This document shows, piece after piece, positions 1-7,692 of a stretch of DNA of 63,350 bases. The stretch lies in NCBI GenBank assembly GCA_947053925.1, contig CAMRUG010000008.1:1-63350 (forward strand), written 5' to 3'. The notes beneath the pieces were generated by a model, which was not told where the DNA came from, did not search any database, and saw nothing but the letters and a program-made list of their open reading frames with translations. Source of the stretch: an uncultured Clostridia bacterium. Lineage in GTDB: Bacteria; Bacillota; Clostridia; Christensenellales; CAG-314. Numbering within the stretch: position 1 is the first letter of the stretch; every line of letters begins with the position of its first letter. The position numbers and the translations under genes were made by a program.

Positions 1-2
1 CT

Positions 3-455
3 AGTTCACTGCTAACAAATACATTTACACCGGAAGGCTTGCTAAACACAGTACTGGACACGTTTGTAATAACAGCGGCAGTAATATTTATATCCGCAAG
101 CATCAACTACATAAAGTACCTGACCCGAAGCAAACCTGTTACTACGGGAGAACTGGCGGGAAATGATCAATTCTTACAGTTTAAATCGCAGGAAGAATTA
201 GAAATACATTTTGAAATTCATGGTAAAGAATTCGATGGTTTATATAAAACTGCTCCCGAGTTTTTACAAGGTGCAAATTATGTAATCAATAATGGAATTT
301 ATATACCGGAAATGAATGGCTATATAAGATTTTTTGGCGCGAATGGCGGTGCAAACTATGCTTTTGTCGGTTTAACGCATGAGAAAACATTTATTACTAC
401 ATTTGGCGTACGAAAGGTAGAATCATTGACTTTAATACCATGGTTAAATCCATAA
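3..455 (+). CDS. C-terminal end of a larger protein, probably a polymorphic toxin (5' end outside window)
   Basis: The frame is open from the first bases of the window with no start codon needed, so this is the tail of a longer gene. A hydrophobic stretch near the visible N-terminus (VITAAVIFISASINYIKYL) is followed by a compact domain of about 95 residues. That domain has a conserved-looking His pair (HFEIHGKEF), an Ala/Phe helix (EFLQGANYVI) and a final strand ending near ITTFGVRKVESL. The order 'His-Gly helix, then beta sheet with a late T-x-F/Y' resembles BECR-fold (barnase/EndoU/ColicinE5/RelE) RNase toxin tips at the ends of secreted polymorphic toxins. A small gene follows 10 bases after the stop with its own ribosome binding site, as expected for a cognate immunity gene. 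The family call is inference; the truncation is seen directly. Confidence 0.45.
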   Translation, partial: SSLLTNTFTPEGLLNTVLDTFVITAAVIFISASINYIKYLTRSKPVTTGELAGNDQFLQFKSQEELEIHFEIHGKEFDGLYKTAPEFLQGANYVINNGIYIPEMNGYIRFFGANGGANYAFVGLTHEKTFITTFGVRKVESLTLIPWLNP

Positions 456-465
456 TGGAGATATT

Positions 466-822
466 ATGTATATTAGTAGAATTGTAGATTATAACGAAGA
501 TGCACAGGAAGCCACAGTTATTGTGTCTGACGGTCATTATCAACTTATGTGTTATGCTCAACCATTTAGTAAAAAAGAAAAATTCACTCTAATGGCGTAT
601 AATTGTAGTAATATTATGACATGCGAATGTCAAAAATATGAAATCATAAAAAGCGATATTGCTTATTTCTCGTACAAATTACAAGGGAAGTTACTTGATA
701 AAGAACGAGGAATTGTTCAGATTGGCAATATAGTAATTGAAAGCGTAGTGCATCTTCCTAAGGATATAAAAACAAATTCTTTTATACAATTTGAAGTATT
801 CAGGGTCGATCTTGTACAGTAG
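466..822 (+). CDS. Small hypothetical protein, candidate immunity protein for the upstream toxin tail
   Basis: A 118-residue soluble protein with no signal peptide or membrane segment and no family I recognise. It is rich in beta-strand-like alternation and has several Cys in its middle (MTCECQKYE). ATG is preceded by GGAG at the proper distance, and only 10 bases separate it from the stop of the presumed toxin tail, so the two are probably co-transcribed. Position and size fit a single-domain immunity protein. No catalytic motif is visible. The assignment rests on context only. Confidence 0.4.
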   Translation: MYISRIVDYNEDAQEATVIVSDGHYQLMCYAQPFSKKEKFTLMAYNCSNIMTCECQKYEIIKSDIAYFSYKLQGKLLDKERGIVQIGNIVIESVVHLPKDIKTNSFIQFEVFRVDLVQ

Positions 823-868
823 AATTAATAGTCGGGTTACAGTGTTTATTTATTGAAAGTATTGAATT

Positions 869-1099
869 GTGTTAACAGACAGAGAATTAGAGATAGTTAA
901 TAGTGTTAGTACGACCAAGTTTAAAACAGATAAGGAAATAATTGCGTTATCTAAAGAAAAAATTCTTGATTTGACTGACTTATTGGGTGGACTAATAGGA
1001 TATGATGCAACTATTGGGGACATAGACGCGCTTGGATTAGAAGCAGATAACATAATTAGCAAGTTGCTAATTATGTTAGAAAAGCGCGGAGAAATGTAG
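869..1099 (+). CDS. Small hypothetical protein (76 aa)
   Basis: GTG-start frame of 76 codons, helical and acidic, with a weak upstream GAAAG as ribosome binding site. There is no recognised family. The sequence (ELEIVNSVSTTKFKTD, then helices ending KLLIMLEKRGEM) reads like a small regulator or immunity-like helical protein. It sits 46 bases after the candidate immunity gene and just before a strong hairpin, so it may end that transcript. It could also be a chance frame, but no equally long competing frame has a better start. Confidence 0.4.
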   Translation: MLTDRELEIVNSVSTTKFKTDKEIIALSKEKILDLTDLLGGLIGYDATIGDIDALGLEADNIISKLLIMLEKRGEM

Positions 1100-1156
1100 A
1101 AAAATATAAGTAATTAAAATAACGCCAAGAACAGATCCCGAGAGCGCGGACAGAAA

Positions 1157-1206
1157 AGACGGCATAGGAAGATAGTACAAACTATCCCTATGCCGTCTTG
1201 TTTATT
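1157..1206 (+). terminator. Stem-loop, probable transcription terminator of the toxin/immunity transcript
   Basis: The left arm AGACGGCATAGG..GATAGT pairs with the right arm ACTATCCCTATGCCGTCT around a short CAA loop, with one small bulge; TTGTTTATT follows. The T-run is imperfect, so termination is likely but not certain. It separates the toxin-like cluster from the phage-like gene downstream. Confidence 0.6.
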
Positions 1207-1345
1207 GGTAAAAAATTGTACAAACAGAACAATCAAGAAAATTGAAAGAATAGAAGATTTTGCTTGCGGCAGTATATAACAGTTTGACAAAAGGCGGAAT
1301 ATACTGACGCTTCAAATAAAAAATTTTTATAAGGAGAAGAACAAA

Positions 1346-1741
1346 ATGGAATTTAAAGACAGAAAAGCGCAACACGCCGGCAGGATAAGATTGCAGGCGG
1401 TTGACGGGCAGCCGAACGTTTACGACGTTATTGCTGCCGACGGCGTAACAGAGCAGGGAACTCCTCTTGACGCGCAAACTTTTGCGGCGTTTAAAGAAGA
1501 ACTGCTTGACAAAATTGCAAACTATAACGGCGTTTTGGGCAAAAATGTATTTATCAAGTACAACAGTTTTCCGCGAGATTTAGGCGCGTCGGAAAATTGG
1601 TATCAAGGTTTGGACTACATAGGTTTTGCCGTTGCAAGCGGCGACGTTGCGCCGCAGACAGGTTACAAGTGGGCAAAATTTGTGGGCGAAACAACAGTGC
1701 GCACTGTAAGTACAGGAATTTTTAAAAACGATATTTATTAG
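1346..1741 (+). CDS. Phage tail-fibre/receptor-binding-like small protein
   Basis: A 131-residue protein. The N-terminus reads FKDRKAQHAGRIRLQAV, then TEQGTPLDAQTF: the 'xDR-x-PGRy-x-l ... eGTplna' signature common at the N-terminus of phage baseplate or tail-fibre proteins in Firmicutes. The second half (NWYQGLDYIGFAVASG, GYKWAKFVGE) resembles the small 'w..gqdYiGfatg...YtWskfvG' module that follows in such phage proteins. It is far shorter than a full fibre, so it is a reduced or domesticated remnant. AAGGAG lies just before the ATG. The gene ends 11 bases before the next start, so it shares a transcript with the GAPDH-like gene, which is an unusual pairing. Confidence 0.55.
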   Translation: MEFKDRKAQHAGRIRLQAVDGQPNVYDVIAADGVTEQGTPLDAQTFAAFKEELLDKIANYNGVLGKNVFIKYNSFPRDLGASENWYQGLDYIGFAVASGDVAPQTGYKWAKFVGETTVRTVSTGIFKNDIY

Positions 1742-1752
1742 GAGGAATTATT

Positions 1753-2766
1753 ATGTCAGTAAGAGTAGCAATAAACGGAATGGGCGTCATAGGACGCGAA
1801 TTATTTAGAATGTTATTTGAAAAAGAGGGGTATGAAATAGCATTTATTAACGATACGCATATTACTCCCGCCAATTTAAAGTATTTGTTGCAGTTCGACT
1901 CATTATACCCTAGTTTGGAATTGCGCGATAGGGTTAGCACGGGAGAAGAAAGTATTATAGTTAATGGAAGGGGCTTTCCGTTGTGCAAGTTTGACAATGC
2001 GCTTGATATGCCGCTTGGCGAACTCAAAGTAGATGTTATGTTAGAGTGCGAAGGATATTATAATACTAAATTTAAAGCAGAGGATTTTATTGCGGCAGGT
2101 GCGCGCAAGGCAATAATTTGCCAATCGGCAGGAAAAGATTTGCCCACCATTGCGTATAATGTCAATCACGACACACTTAAAGCAAACGATACAATTATCT
2201 CGATTCCGCAAATGGAAACGCAAGTTGCGGCGCAGGTATTTAACGCATTAAAACAGTTTAAAGTAAAAAACGCATATTGTAAGGCGTTCCGTTCGTATAC
2301 CAATTCTCAAAACACAATGGACAGTTACAACCCTAACGGTAATTTTGCGCTCGGCAGGGCGGCGGCGTGGAATATTACTCCTCTTGTTGCGGGTTTCGGC
2401 AATACTGTGGGGTTGATAGTTCCCGAAGTTAACAGTAAGGTAAAAAGTATGTCCTACCGCGCGCCTGTAATTAACGGCAGCGTTATGGATATAACGTTGG
2501 AATTGGACGGAACTTATTCCACGGAAGTCTTAAACGCAGCGTTAAAAGCGGCGGCAACCGAAAGTTTTGGATATTCGGAAGATCCTCTGTGTTCTACCGA
2601 TGCGATAGGCAATGATATGCCGCAAATGTTAGCAAAGCACACGCAAGTTTTGCAAAATGAAAGCGACAAAACGACACTGGCAAATATAACGGTTATTTAC
2701 GATAACGTAAGGCATTATTGCCGAGAAGTTGCCCGTGTTGCAAAGTATTTTAGCGAATTGGCATAA
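1753..2766 (+). CDS. GAPDH-family protein lacking both catalytic residues (probable pseudoenzyme)
   Basis: 337 residues, full length for glyceraldehyde-3-phosphate dehydrogenase and recognisable along its length: Rossmann start AINGMGVIGREL, FIND at the adenosine-binding strand, ECEGYYNTK, GRAAAWNITP, GLIVPEVNSK and a late IYDN. The active-site block ASCTTNCLAP is replaced by IPQMETQVAAQ, putting Met154 at the nucleophilic Cys. The catalytic His (TVHAxT) is replaced by FRSYTNSQ, Arg180. The NAD-binding elements stay largely intact, so cofactor binding without phosphorylating dehydrogenase activity is the likely result. GGAGGAATT provides a strong ribosome binding site. Its neighbour is a phage-tail-like gene rather than pgk or tpi. 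Frame and length are intact, so it is not a decayed copy. A role as NAD sensor or moonlighting surface protein is speculation. Confidence 0.85.
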   Translation: MSVRVAINGMGVIGRELFRMLFEKEGYEIAFINDTHITPANLKYLLQFDSLYPSLELRDRVSTGEESIIVNGRGFPLCKFDNALDMPLGELKVDVMLECEGYYNTKFKAEDFIAAGARKAIICQSAGKDLPTIAYNVNHDTLKANDTIISIPQMETQVAAQVFNALKQFKVKNAYCKAFRSYTNSQNTMDSYNPNGNFALGRAAAWNITPLVAGFGNTVGLIVPEVNSKVKSMSYRAPVINGSVMDITLELDGTYSTEVLNAALKAAATESFGYSEDPLCSTDAIGNDMPQMLAKHTQVLQNESDKTTLANITVIYDNVRHYCREVARVAKYFSELA

Positions 2767-2832
2767 TTTTTAAATGCGTCGGCGTTATAGGTTGGGTAAA
2801 AATAGGTAATAATCTTTGCAAAGGAGATTATT

Positions 2833-3570
2833 ATGGACTATTTGATTAAAGCATTGCAATTTATCGAAGCATACGATTTTATTTTACTTCCGCTTATAGC
2901 GCTGGCGCTGGTATTGTTCGGCGTGTGCAACTGGTCGCGCAACGTATACCGCAAACAGAACAAAAAAATAACCGCTTGCTGCCGCAAGGTGGCTTCGTAC
3001 CCTGCCAAGACGGAACAGCACATAGCAGGACTTCCCGACGAATACCGCCGTCAATGGCGCGCGTACAAAAACAGTAAAGCGGCAAAACCGTCGTTGACGT
3101 TTGAGTTTGTACCTTTAAAACGCAGATTGATTCTTGTACCGCTGTTTTGTTTGGCGGCAATAGTCAGCGCGTTGTATGTGGTAGTGTTTGCGTTTAATTT
3201 GGCGCACGTCGATTATCTTATTTTTCAAATTGTGTTTTGGCTAGGGTTTGTTTTGTCTTTGATTGTAAACAGACTTATTGCCAAGCGCAAACAGTACAAA
3301 GCAAAGCAGATTTTTGCAAGGCTCGTTTCTGAACTTAACCGTTCGGCAGATTACACCGCCGACAACAGCCAAGCAGTAGAACAAACCGTAAAAAAACTTC
3401 AACAACTAAACAAGTGCGAAGTTACGGGAGCAGTGTTGACGCGCGCGTCGGAGTTGCTTCACAGCAAGGGTTTGGATACTAACCGCAGTGTTGCTCAGCA
3501 ACGTAAGCTTAATACCGCGCTTAACGGATTGCTTCAATCGTATTCTAGGGCAAACAAGCCTATTGTGTAG
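2833..3570 (+). CDS. Hypothetical membrane protein (245 aa)
   Basis: One hydrophobic segment lies near residues 14-32, and a hairpin of two more lies near residues 95-145. The remainder is basic and cytoplasmic-looking, with a long helical C-terminus (residues 150-240). The region between the first and second segments is rich in Arg, Lys and Tyr. I do not recognise the family. AAGGAG is placed well before the ATG. It follows the GAPDH-like gene by 66 bases on the same strand and may belong to the same transcript; a strong terminator lies downstream. Confidence 0.6.
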   Translation: MDYLIKALQFIEAYDFILLPLIALALVLFGVCNWSRNVYRKQNKKITACCRKVASYPAKTEQHIAGLPDEYRRQWRAYKNSKAAKPSLTFEFVPLKRRLILVPLFCLAAIVSALYVVVFAFNLAHVDYLIFQIVFWLGFVLSLIVNRLIAKRKQYKAKQIFARLVSELNRSADYTADNSQAVEQTVKKLQQLNKCEVTGAVLTRASELLHSKGLDTNRSVAQQRKLNTALNGLLQSYSRANKPIV

Positions 3571-3684
3571 TTACAGGTCTTGTGTTTGAGTATTAGGATA
3601 TGTATACTAAAAGCTGCATTTAAATTTTTGAAGAAACCGTTGCATTAAGTTGGTGTTGTGCAGTTTTGCAAATAATTATACAGG

Positions 3685-3723
3685 AAAGACGTTGAATGAG
3701 GAGAATATCAACGTCTTTTTTTT
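3685..3723 (+). terminator. Rho-independent terminator
   Basis: AAAGACGTTGA pairs with TCAACGTCTTT around a purine-rich loop and is followed by an uninterrupted T run. It closes the transcript coming from the membrane-protein gene and isolates uvrC. Confidence 0.85.
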
Positions 3724-3990
3724 GTGTACGAAGAAATGTAAAATGTAAATGTTTTTCTTATTTAATGTTGCATTTAAACGACCCGTAACTCATTTGCAGG
3801 TAAAAATTCCGTTAAAATGGCTGTATCAACCAAGTAAAATTTAAATTGCAAACAAGCCGTGTGATTTGACGTTTTGATATAAAAGCATTACAACAAAAAT
3901 ATATTTGGCATTTAGTTTGTTTGTTACCGTTGGTATTTTAATTACTGTTGAATTTATGAAATACGTATTCGGTAAAATGTTTGTTAAAGG

Positions 3991-4019
3991 TTTTCTTGCC
4001 GCAAGAATTGTGGTATACT
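3991..4019 (+). promoter_or_regulatory. Extended -10 promoter of uvrC, giving an apparently leaderless mRNA
   Basis: TGG precedes TATACT (4014-4019), forming an extended -10 (TGnTATAmT). The hexamer 17 bases upstream (TTTTCT) is a poor -35, which an extended -10 can compensate. The uvrC ATG begins only seven bases after the -10, so the start of transcription would coincide with the A of ATG. No Shine-Dalgarno sequence lies between them. Confidence 0.6.
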
Positions 4020-4025
4020 TAAAAT

Positions 4026-5861
4026 ATGTTACAGCAAGTAGATCTCCAAACAAAACTCAAAAATTTACCGGATGAGTCGGGCGTATATATAATGTATGAC
4101 GTCAACGGCAATATTTTGTATGTGGGCAAAGCCAAAGTGCTGAAAAACCGCGTCCGTCAGTATTTTCACGCCTCTACAAAAAAAAGCGAAAAAGTATTGG
4201 CAATGCTTTCTCACGTTCACGACTTTCAATACATTATTACTGCAAGCGAAGCCGACGCGTTGAGTTTGGAGAATACGCTTATCAAAAAGCATACTCCGCC
4301 GTACAATATTCTTTTAAAGGACGACAAGCAATATCCGTATATCAAGGTGGACTTGTCGGCGGACTTCCCCAAGTTTATACCTACGCGCAAATTGCAAAAG
4401 GACAAATTTAAGTATTTCGGACCTATTACGCAGGGCGGAATCAAATCGTTTACGGACATTTTGTCGACGGTATTTCCGACAGTAACCTGCAATTACAATT
4501 TTAACAAATTGCCCAAAAATTTCCGCCCGTGTTTAAATTACCATATAGGCAGATGCCCTGCGCCTTGCGCGGGAAAGATAAGCAAAGCCGATTACCGCAA
4601 GATAGTCAACCGCGCGGTGGCGTTTTTGTCGGGCGACGATACCGAAGCGCGTCAGACTTTAACGGAAAAAATGCTGTTTTGTTCGGAAAATATGCAGTAC
4701 GAACAGGCGCTTGCATATAAGCGGTATCTGGAACTTATCGACAAAATTTCGCAGCAGCGTATTGTGGTGCTGAACAAATTTGTAGATTACGATATGTTTG
4801 CCGTGGCATCAAACGGCAAAAACTGCGTAATCAACCATTTGATGATACGCGGCGGTAAAGTTATTTTTTCGGAAAACAACGCCGTATCGGACGCCGGCAT
4901 AGACGAAGCGCAAACGCTGTCGAGTTTTCTTGCCGAATATTGCGATATGGTCAAACTGAGCGGAGAACTGTATACAAATTTGCCGCTATCCGATGCCGAG
5001 GAACTTGCAAAACTGATCGGCGACAAAACGGGCGTAAAAACGCAGATTGTCTGTCCGCAAAAGCAGGACAAAAAGCGGCTTGTAGATATGTCTTACCGTA
5101 ACGCGGTAGAATATCTTACCAAGAGCCAAACCGCCATTGATAAAAAGTTTAATACTACCCACGGCGCGGTACTGCAGTTGCAGGAATTGTTGAATTTAAA
5201 AACGCTTCCCAAACGCGTAGAGTGTTACGATATTTCTAATGTGCAGGGCGTGGACAAGGTTGCAAGTATGGTAGTGTTTACCAACGGACAGAAAGACGCA
5301 TCGCAATACCGCCGATTTAAAATAAAAACGGTACAGGGCGCAAACGACTTTGCAAGTATGAAGGAAGTACTGTCGCGCAGATTTGAGCGTATGAAAGCCG
5401 ACGACGGAATATTCGGCAAAACGCCCGACTTGATTGTCATCGACGGCGGACTGGGGCAACTCGATTATGCACGTCAGGCAATGGACGAAGCAGGCGTGAG
5501 CGTACAAATGGTGTCGCTTGCCAAACGCGAAGAGTTGGTGTATACGTTGGACGGCAACGAGCCGATTTTTTTGCCGCGCAACAGTTATGCTTTAAATTTG
5601 CTTATCAATATACGCGACGAGTCGCACAGGTTTGCCATAACATACTTCCGCAAACTGCACAATAAAAACAGTATTAAGTCGGTTTTGCAGGACGTTGAGG
5701 GCATAGGCGAAAAACGGCGCATAGAACTGCACAGGCATTTTAAATCTATGGATAACTTAAAGCAGGCGACTGTTGAAGAAATTGCCGACGTAAAGGGAAT
5801 GACGAGAAGCGCGGCAGAGCGTTTGTACGAATATTTGCACTTAAACGACGGAAACGAATAA
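4026..5861 (+). CDS. uvrC: UvrABC system protein C (excinuclease subunit)
   Basis: 611 residues, normal length. UvrC makes both incisions around a DNA lesion after UvrA/UvrB recognition. The N-terminal GIY-YIG nuclease is clear (GVYIMYDVNGNILYVGKAK, residues 19-37). A Cys-containing segment follows (CLNYHIGRCPAPCAG), then a UVR helix-pair near residues 205-240 that contacts UvrB. Next come the RNase H-like second nuclease (VECYDISNVQG, VIDGGLGQL, DESHRFAITYFRK) and a C-terminal helix-hairpin-helix (VEGIGEKRR). The start aligns with known UvrC N-termini and has no ribosome binding site, consistent with leaderless expression. dut follows 27 bases later and is probably co-transcribed. Confidence 0.97.
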   Translation: MLQQVDLQTKLKNLPDESGVYIMYDVNGNILYVGKAKVLKNRVRQYFHASTKKSEKVLAMLSHVHDFQYIITASEADALSLENTLIKKHTPPYNILLKDDKQYPYIKVDLSADFPKFIPTRKLQKDKFKYFGPITQGGIKSFTDILSTVFPTVTCNYNFNKLPKNFRPCLNYHIGRCPAPCAGKISKADYRKIVNRAVAFLSGDDTEARQTLTEKMLFCSENMQYEQALAYKRYLELIDKISQQRIVVLNKFVDYDMFAVASNGKNCVINHLMIRGGKVIFSENNAVSDAGIDEAQTLSSFLAEYCDMVKLSGELYTNLPLSDAEELAKLIGDKTGVKTQIVCPQKQDKKRLVDMSYRNAVEYLTKSQTAIDKKFNTTHGAVLQLQELLNLKTLPKRVECYDISNVQGVDKVASMVVFTNGQKDASQYRRFKIKTVQGANDFASMKEVLSRRFERMKADDGIFGKTPDLIVIDGGLGQLDYARQAMDEAGVSVQMVSLAKREELVYTLDGNEPIFLPRNSYALNLLINIRDESHRFAITYFRKLHNKNSIKSVLQDVEGIGEKRRIELHRHFKSMDNLKQATVEEIADVKGMTRSAAERLYEYLHLNDGNE

Positions 5862-5888
5862 TTTACAATAGATAAGGCGGGATAAATT

Positions 5889-6362
5889 ATGAGAACGAAA
5901 GCAAAATTTGAAAAGGTAAGTTACGGTCAATTTGCGCCGTACGGAGACGAAACGGCATACAATGCAATAAAGTTGCCGCGCCGTGCCACATCTAAAAGTG
6001 CGGGGTACGATTTTTATCTACCGAGAGATCTAACGGTTAAACCGTCCGAGACGGTTACGGTTGCAACGGGCATACGCGTGCTTATGCCTGACGACTGGTG
6101 CTTGATGATTTATCCGCGCAGCGGTTTGGGTTTTAAATTCCGTTTGAAACTTAACAATACGGTAGGCATTATAGACGCCGATTACAGCGACTCGGACAAC
6201 GAGGGACACATTTTTGTGCGTATGACCAACGAAAGCGACAAAACACTGGAACTAACAAGCGGCTCGGCGTTTGCGCAAGGAGTATTTACGCGTTATCTGT
6301 TGACCGAAGACGACGAAGTTACGGAGTTAAGAAACGGCGGTTTGGGTTCGACGTCTGAATAA
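5889..6362 (+). CDS. dut: dUTP diphosphatase (dUTPase), trimeric type
   Basis: 157 residues. Hydrolyses dUTP to dUMP and pyrophosphate, keeping uracil out of DNA and supplying thymidylate synthesis. All five trimeric-dUTPase motifs can be read: motif 1 SKSAGYDFY, motif 2 PRSGLGFK, motif 3 NTVGIIDADY with the catalytic Asp, motif 4 GSAFAQGVF, and motif 5 RNGGLGSTSE, the Gly/Ser-rich C-terminal flap. The insertion around YSDSDNEGHIFVR is seen in several phage and Firmicutes versions. AAGGCGGG is a plausible ribosome binding site. It is downstream of uvrC in the same direction, a sensible DNA-maintenance pair. Confidence 0.94.
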   Translation: MRTKAKFEKVSYGQFAPYGDETAYNAIKLPRRATSKSAGYDFYLPRDLTVKPSETVTVATGIRVLMPDDWCLMIYPRSGLGFKFRLKLNNTVGIIDADYSDSDNEGHIFVRMTNESDKTLELTSGSAFAQGVFTRYLLTEDDEVTELRNGGLGSTSE

Positions 6363-6586
6363 TAAAATAAAAAGTTGCTGAGTTTTGGAGCACACATTAT
6401 TTGTGTGTTGTCTATATATTTGAAAAATCAACATAATAAAGTTTTTTGCTGTCGTTGAATTTGTGCAAAGTTGTTTTTGTAAGATGATTTGTTTTTGACA
6501 AAACTGCGCTTTGCTAATTTGACGCATCTAAATGTTTTAATTATTTGTAAAAAGTATTTGATAAATTTTTATATATTTTTAAAATG

Positions 6587-6616
6587 GCTTTTTCTGTTTG
6601 GAAAAGCCTTTTTTGT
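6587..6616 (+). terminator. Rho-independent terminator downstream of dut
   Basis: GGCTTTT pairs with AAAAGCC, loop of about nine bases, followed by TTTTTTG. It ends the uvrC-dut transcript. Confidence 0.75.
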
Positions 6617-6705
6617 TTCTGTTTTTAATTTCAAAATCAAAATTTAAAATGTCCACTGTTTATTAGCAAATAAGGCGCTTTTTTTTTCATTATTTTTGTT
6701 TAATA

Positions 6706-6735
6706 TTGACATTACCGCACGGGGGGGGGTATACT
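6706..6735 (+). promoter_or_regulatory. Sigma-A promoter with a nine-G homopolymer in its spacer
   Basis: Perfect -35 TTGACA (6706-6711) and near-perfect -10 TATACT (6730-6735), 18 bases apart. Bases 6721-6729 of the spacer are nine consecutive G, abutting the -10. Loss or gain of one G would set the spacer to 17 or 19 bases. Such tracts are classical sites of slipped-strand length change, so expression of the downstream sugar operon may be phase variable. The promoter elements and tract are seen directly; variability is inference. Confidence 0.75.
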
Positions 6736-6813
6736 TTTAGGCGAAGTTTATAATAATTGAAATAATAGAGTTTTACTTTGGATAAAACCTCAAAAATAAA
6801 TCAAGGTAGAAAA

Positions 6814-7635
6814 ATGATTTCGGGAGTAAAAAAAGGTCAGAATTTTAGATTTGGATTTTACGAAGTGCCGCCCGAAAACAGACTTGCCGCCATTAAAAAC
6901 GCAGGCTTTGACGAAACAATGTTTTGGTGGGGCGACGAGTACGAAGATACGGACGGTAGTAGATTTAATTTGTATGATACGGCTATCAAACTCGGGTTGC
7001 AAATAAATACGTGCCATTTTCCGTCTACTCACGCAGATTATCTGTGGTATGACGATGAGCGTGCCGAAACTTATGTGCATCAATTTGCCGATGCTTGTCA
7101 GGAATGCGGACAGCGGGAAGTAAAAAATTTAGTATTGCACTTAACGCGCAGGTTGATAACTCCCGAGCCTAACATTAACGGCATTAGAAACTTCGAAAAA
7201 ATGCTGAATGCCGCAGTCAAAAACAATGTAGTAATCGCGATAGAAAACACACGCTTTTTGCGTTATAACGATTTTATTTTGGAAAAGTTTTCGAGCGAGC
7301 ATATCGGTTTTTGCTACGATACAGGGCATAACAATGCTTATACTCCCGATGAACAACCGTTAGAAAAATACGGAAATATGCTTGTTACAACGCATATACA
7401 CGACAATGTAGGACCTAACGGCACACCGCAGGATCAACACCATTTAATGGGCGAAGGAAATATCGATTTCGATAAAGTATTTGCAAGGTTGAAACATTTT
7501 AATGTTGAACGCATCAATCTTGAAAGTTACTGCAACGAAACAAGCAAGTATTACGGCAAAGTTACAATGGAAGAATTTCTTGAAATGTCGTACGGCAAGT
7601 TGGACGCGCAACTCAAAAAAAGCGGAATGATATAA
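6814..7635 (+). CDS. Xylose-isomerase-like TIM-barrel sugar phosphate isomerase/epimerase
   Basis: 273 residues from the ATG preceded by CAAGGTAG; a TTG 36 bases upstream is an alternative start. The AP-endonuclease-2/xylose-isomerase-like barrel is recognised by its metal-site strands in order: VVIAIENTRF (Glu), FCYDTGHNNA (Asp, His), THIHDNVG (His), and INLESYCNE (Glu). The usual divalent-metal ligand set therefore appears complete. Members interconvert keto- and aldo-sugars or epimerise them; the exact substrate cannot be read. It is first in the operon controlled by the poly-G promoter, 57 bases ahead of the transporter lipoprotein, so it probably acts on the imported sugar or derivative. 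Confidence 0.75.
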   Translation: MISGVKKGQNFRFGFYEVPPENRLAAIKNAGFDETMFWWGDEYEDTDGSRFNLYDTAIKLGLQINTCHFPSTHADYLWYDDERAETYVHQFADACQECGQREVKNLVLHLTRRLITPEPNINGIRNFEKMLNAAVKNNVVIAIENTRFLRYNDFILEKFSSEHIGFCYDTGHNNAYTPDEQPLEKYGNMLVTTHIHDNVGPNGTPQDQHHLMGEGNIDFDKVFARLKHFNVERINLESYCNETSKYYGKVTMEEFLEMSYGKLDAQLKKSGMI

Positions 7636-7692
7636 TTGACTTTTCCTTCCGTATAGGAAGAGAAATATATAATTTTTATAAGGAGAAAAAAT

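Larger units (their letters stand above)
3571..4025. other. Intergenic region with one terminator and the uvrC promoter
   Basis: This 455-base AT-rich stretch holds the rho-independent terminator at 3685-3723 and, at its end, the extended -10 promoter of uvrC. I see no further gene: frames on either strand are short, low in coding character and lack ribosome binding sites. Confidence 0.6.
6363..6813. other. Intergenic region with terminator and a promoter containing a poly-G tract
   Basis: AT-rich non-coding stretch downstream of dut. It holds a terminator (6587-6616), a long T run near 6680 and the TTGACA/TATACT promoter with nine G in its spacer. I see no further gene. Confidence 0.6.

Noticed and set aside
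1284..1305. TTGACA and TATACT ahead of the tail-fibre-like gene
   Set aside because: The spacer is only 10 bases, too short for a sigma-A promoter.
1753..2766. GAPDH-like gene considered as a normal gap gene or erythrose-4-phosphate dehydrogenase
   Set aside because: Both families need the active-site Cys, which is Met here, and the His is Arg.
6778..6813. Upstream TTG start for the TIM-barrel gene
   Set aside because: The ATG at 6814 has a better ribosome binding site (CAAGGTAG) and the extra twelve residues show no family similarity.
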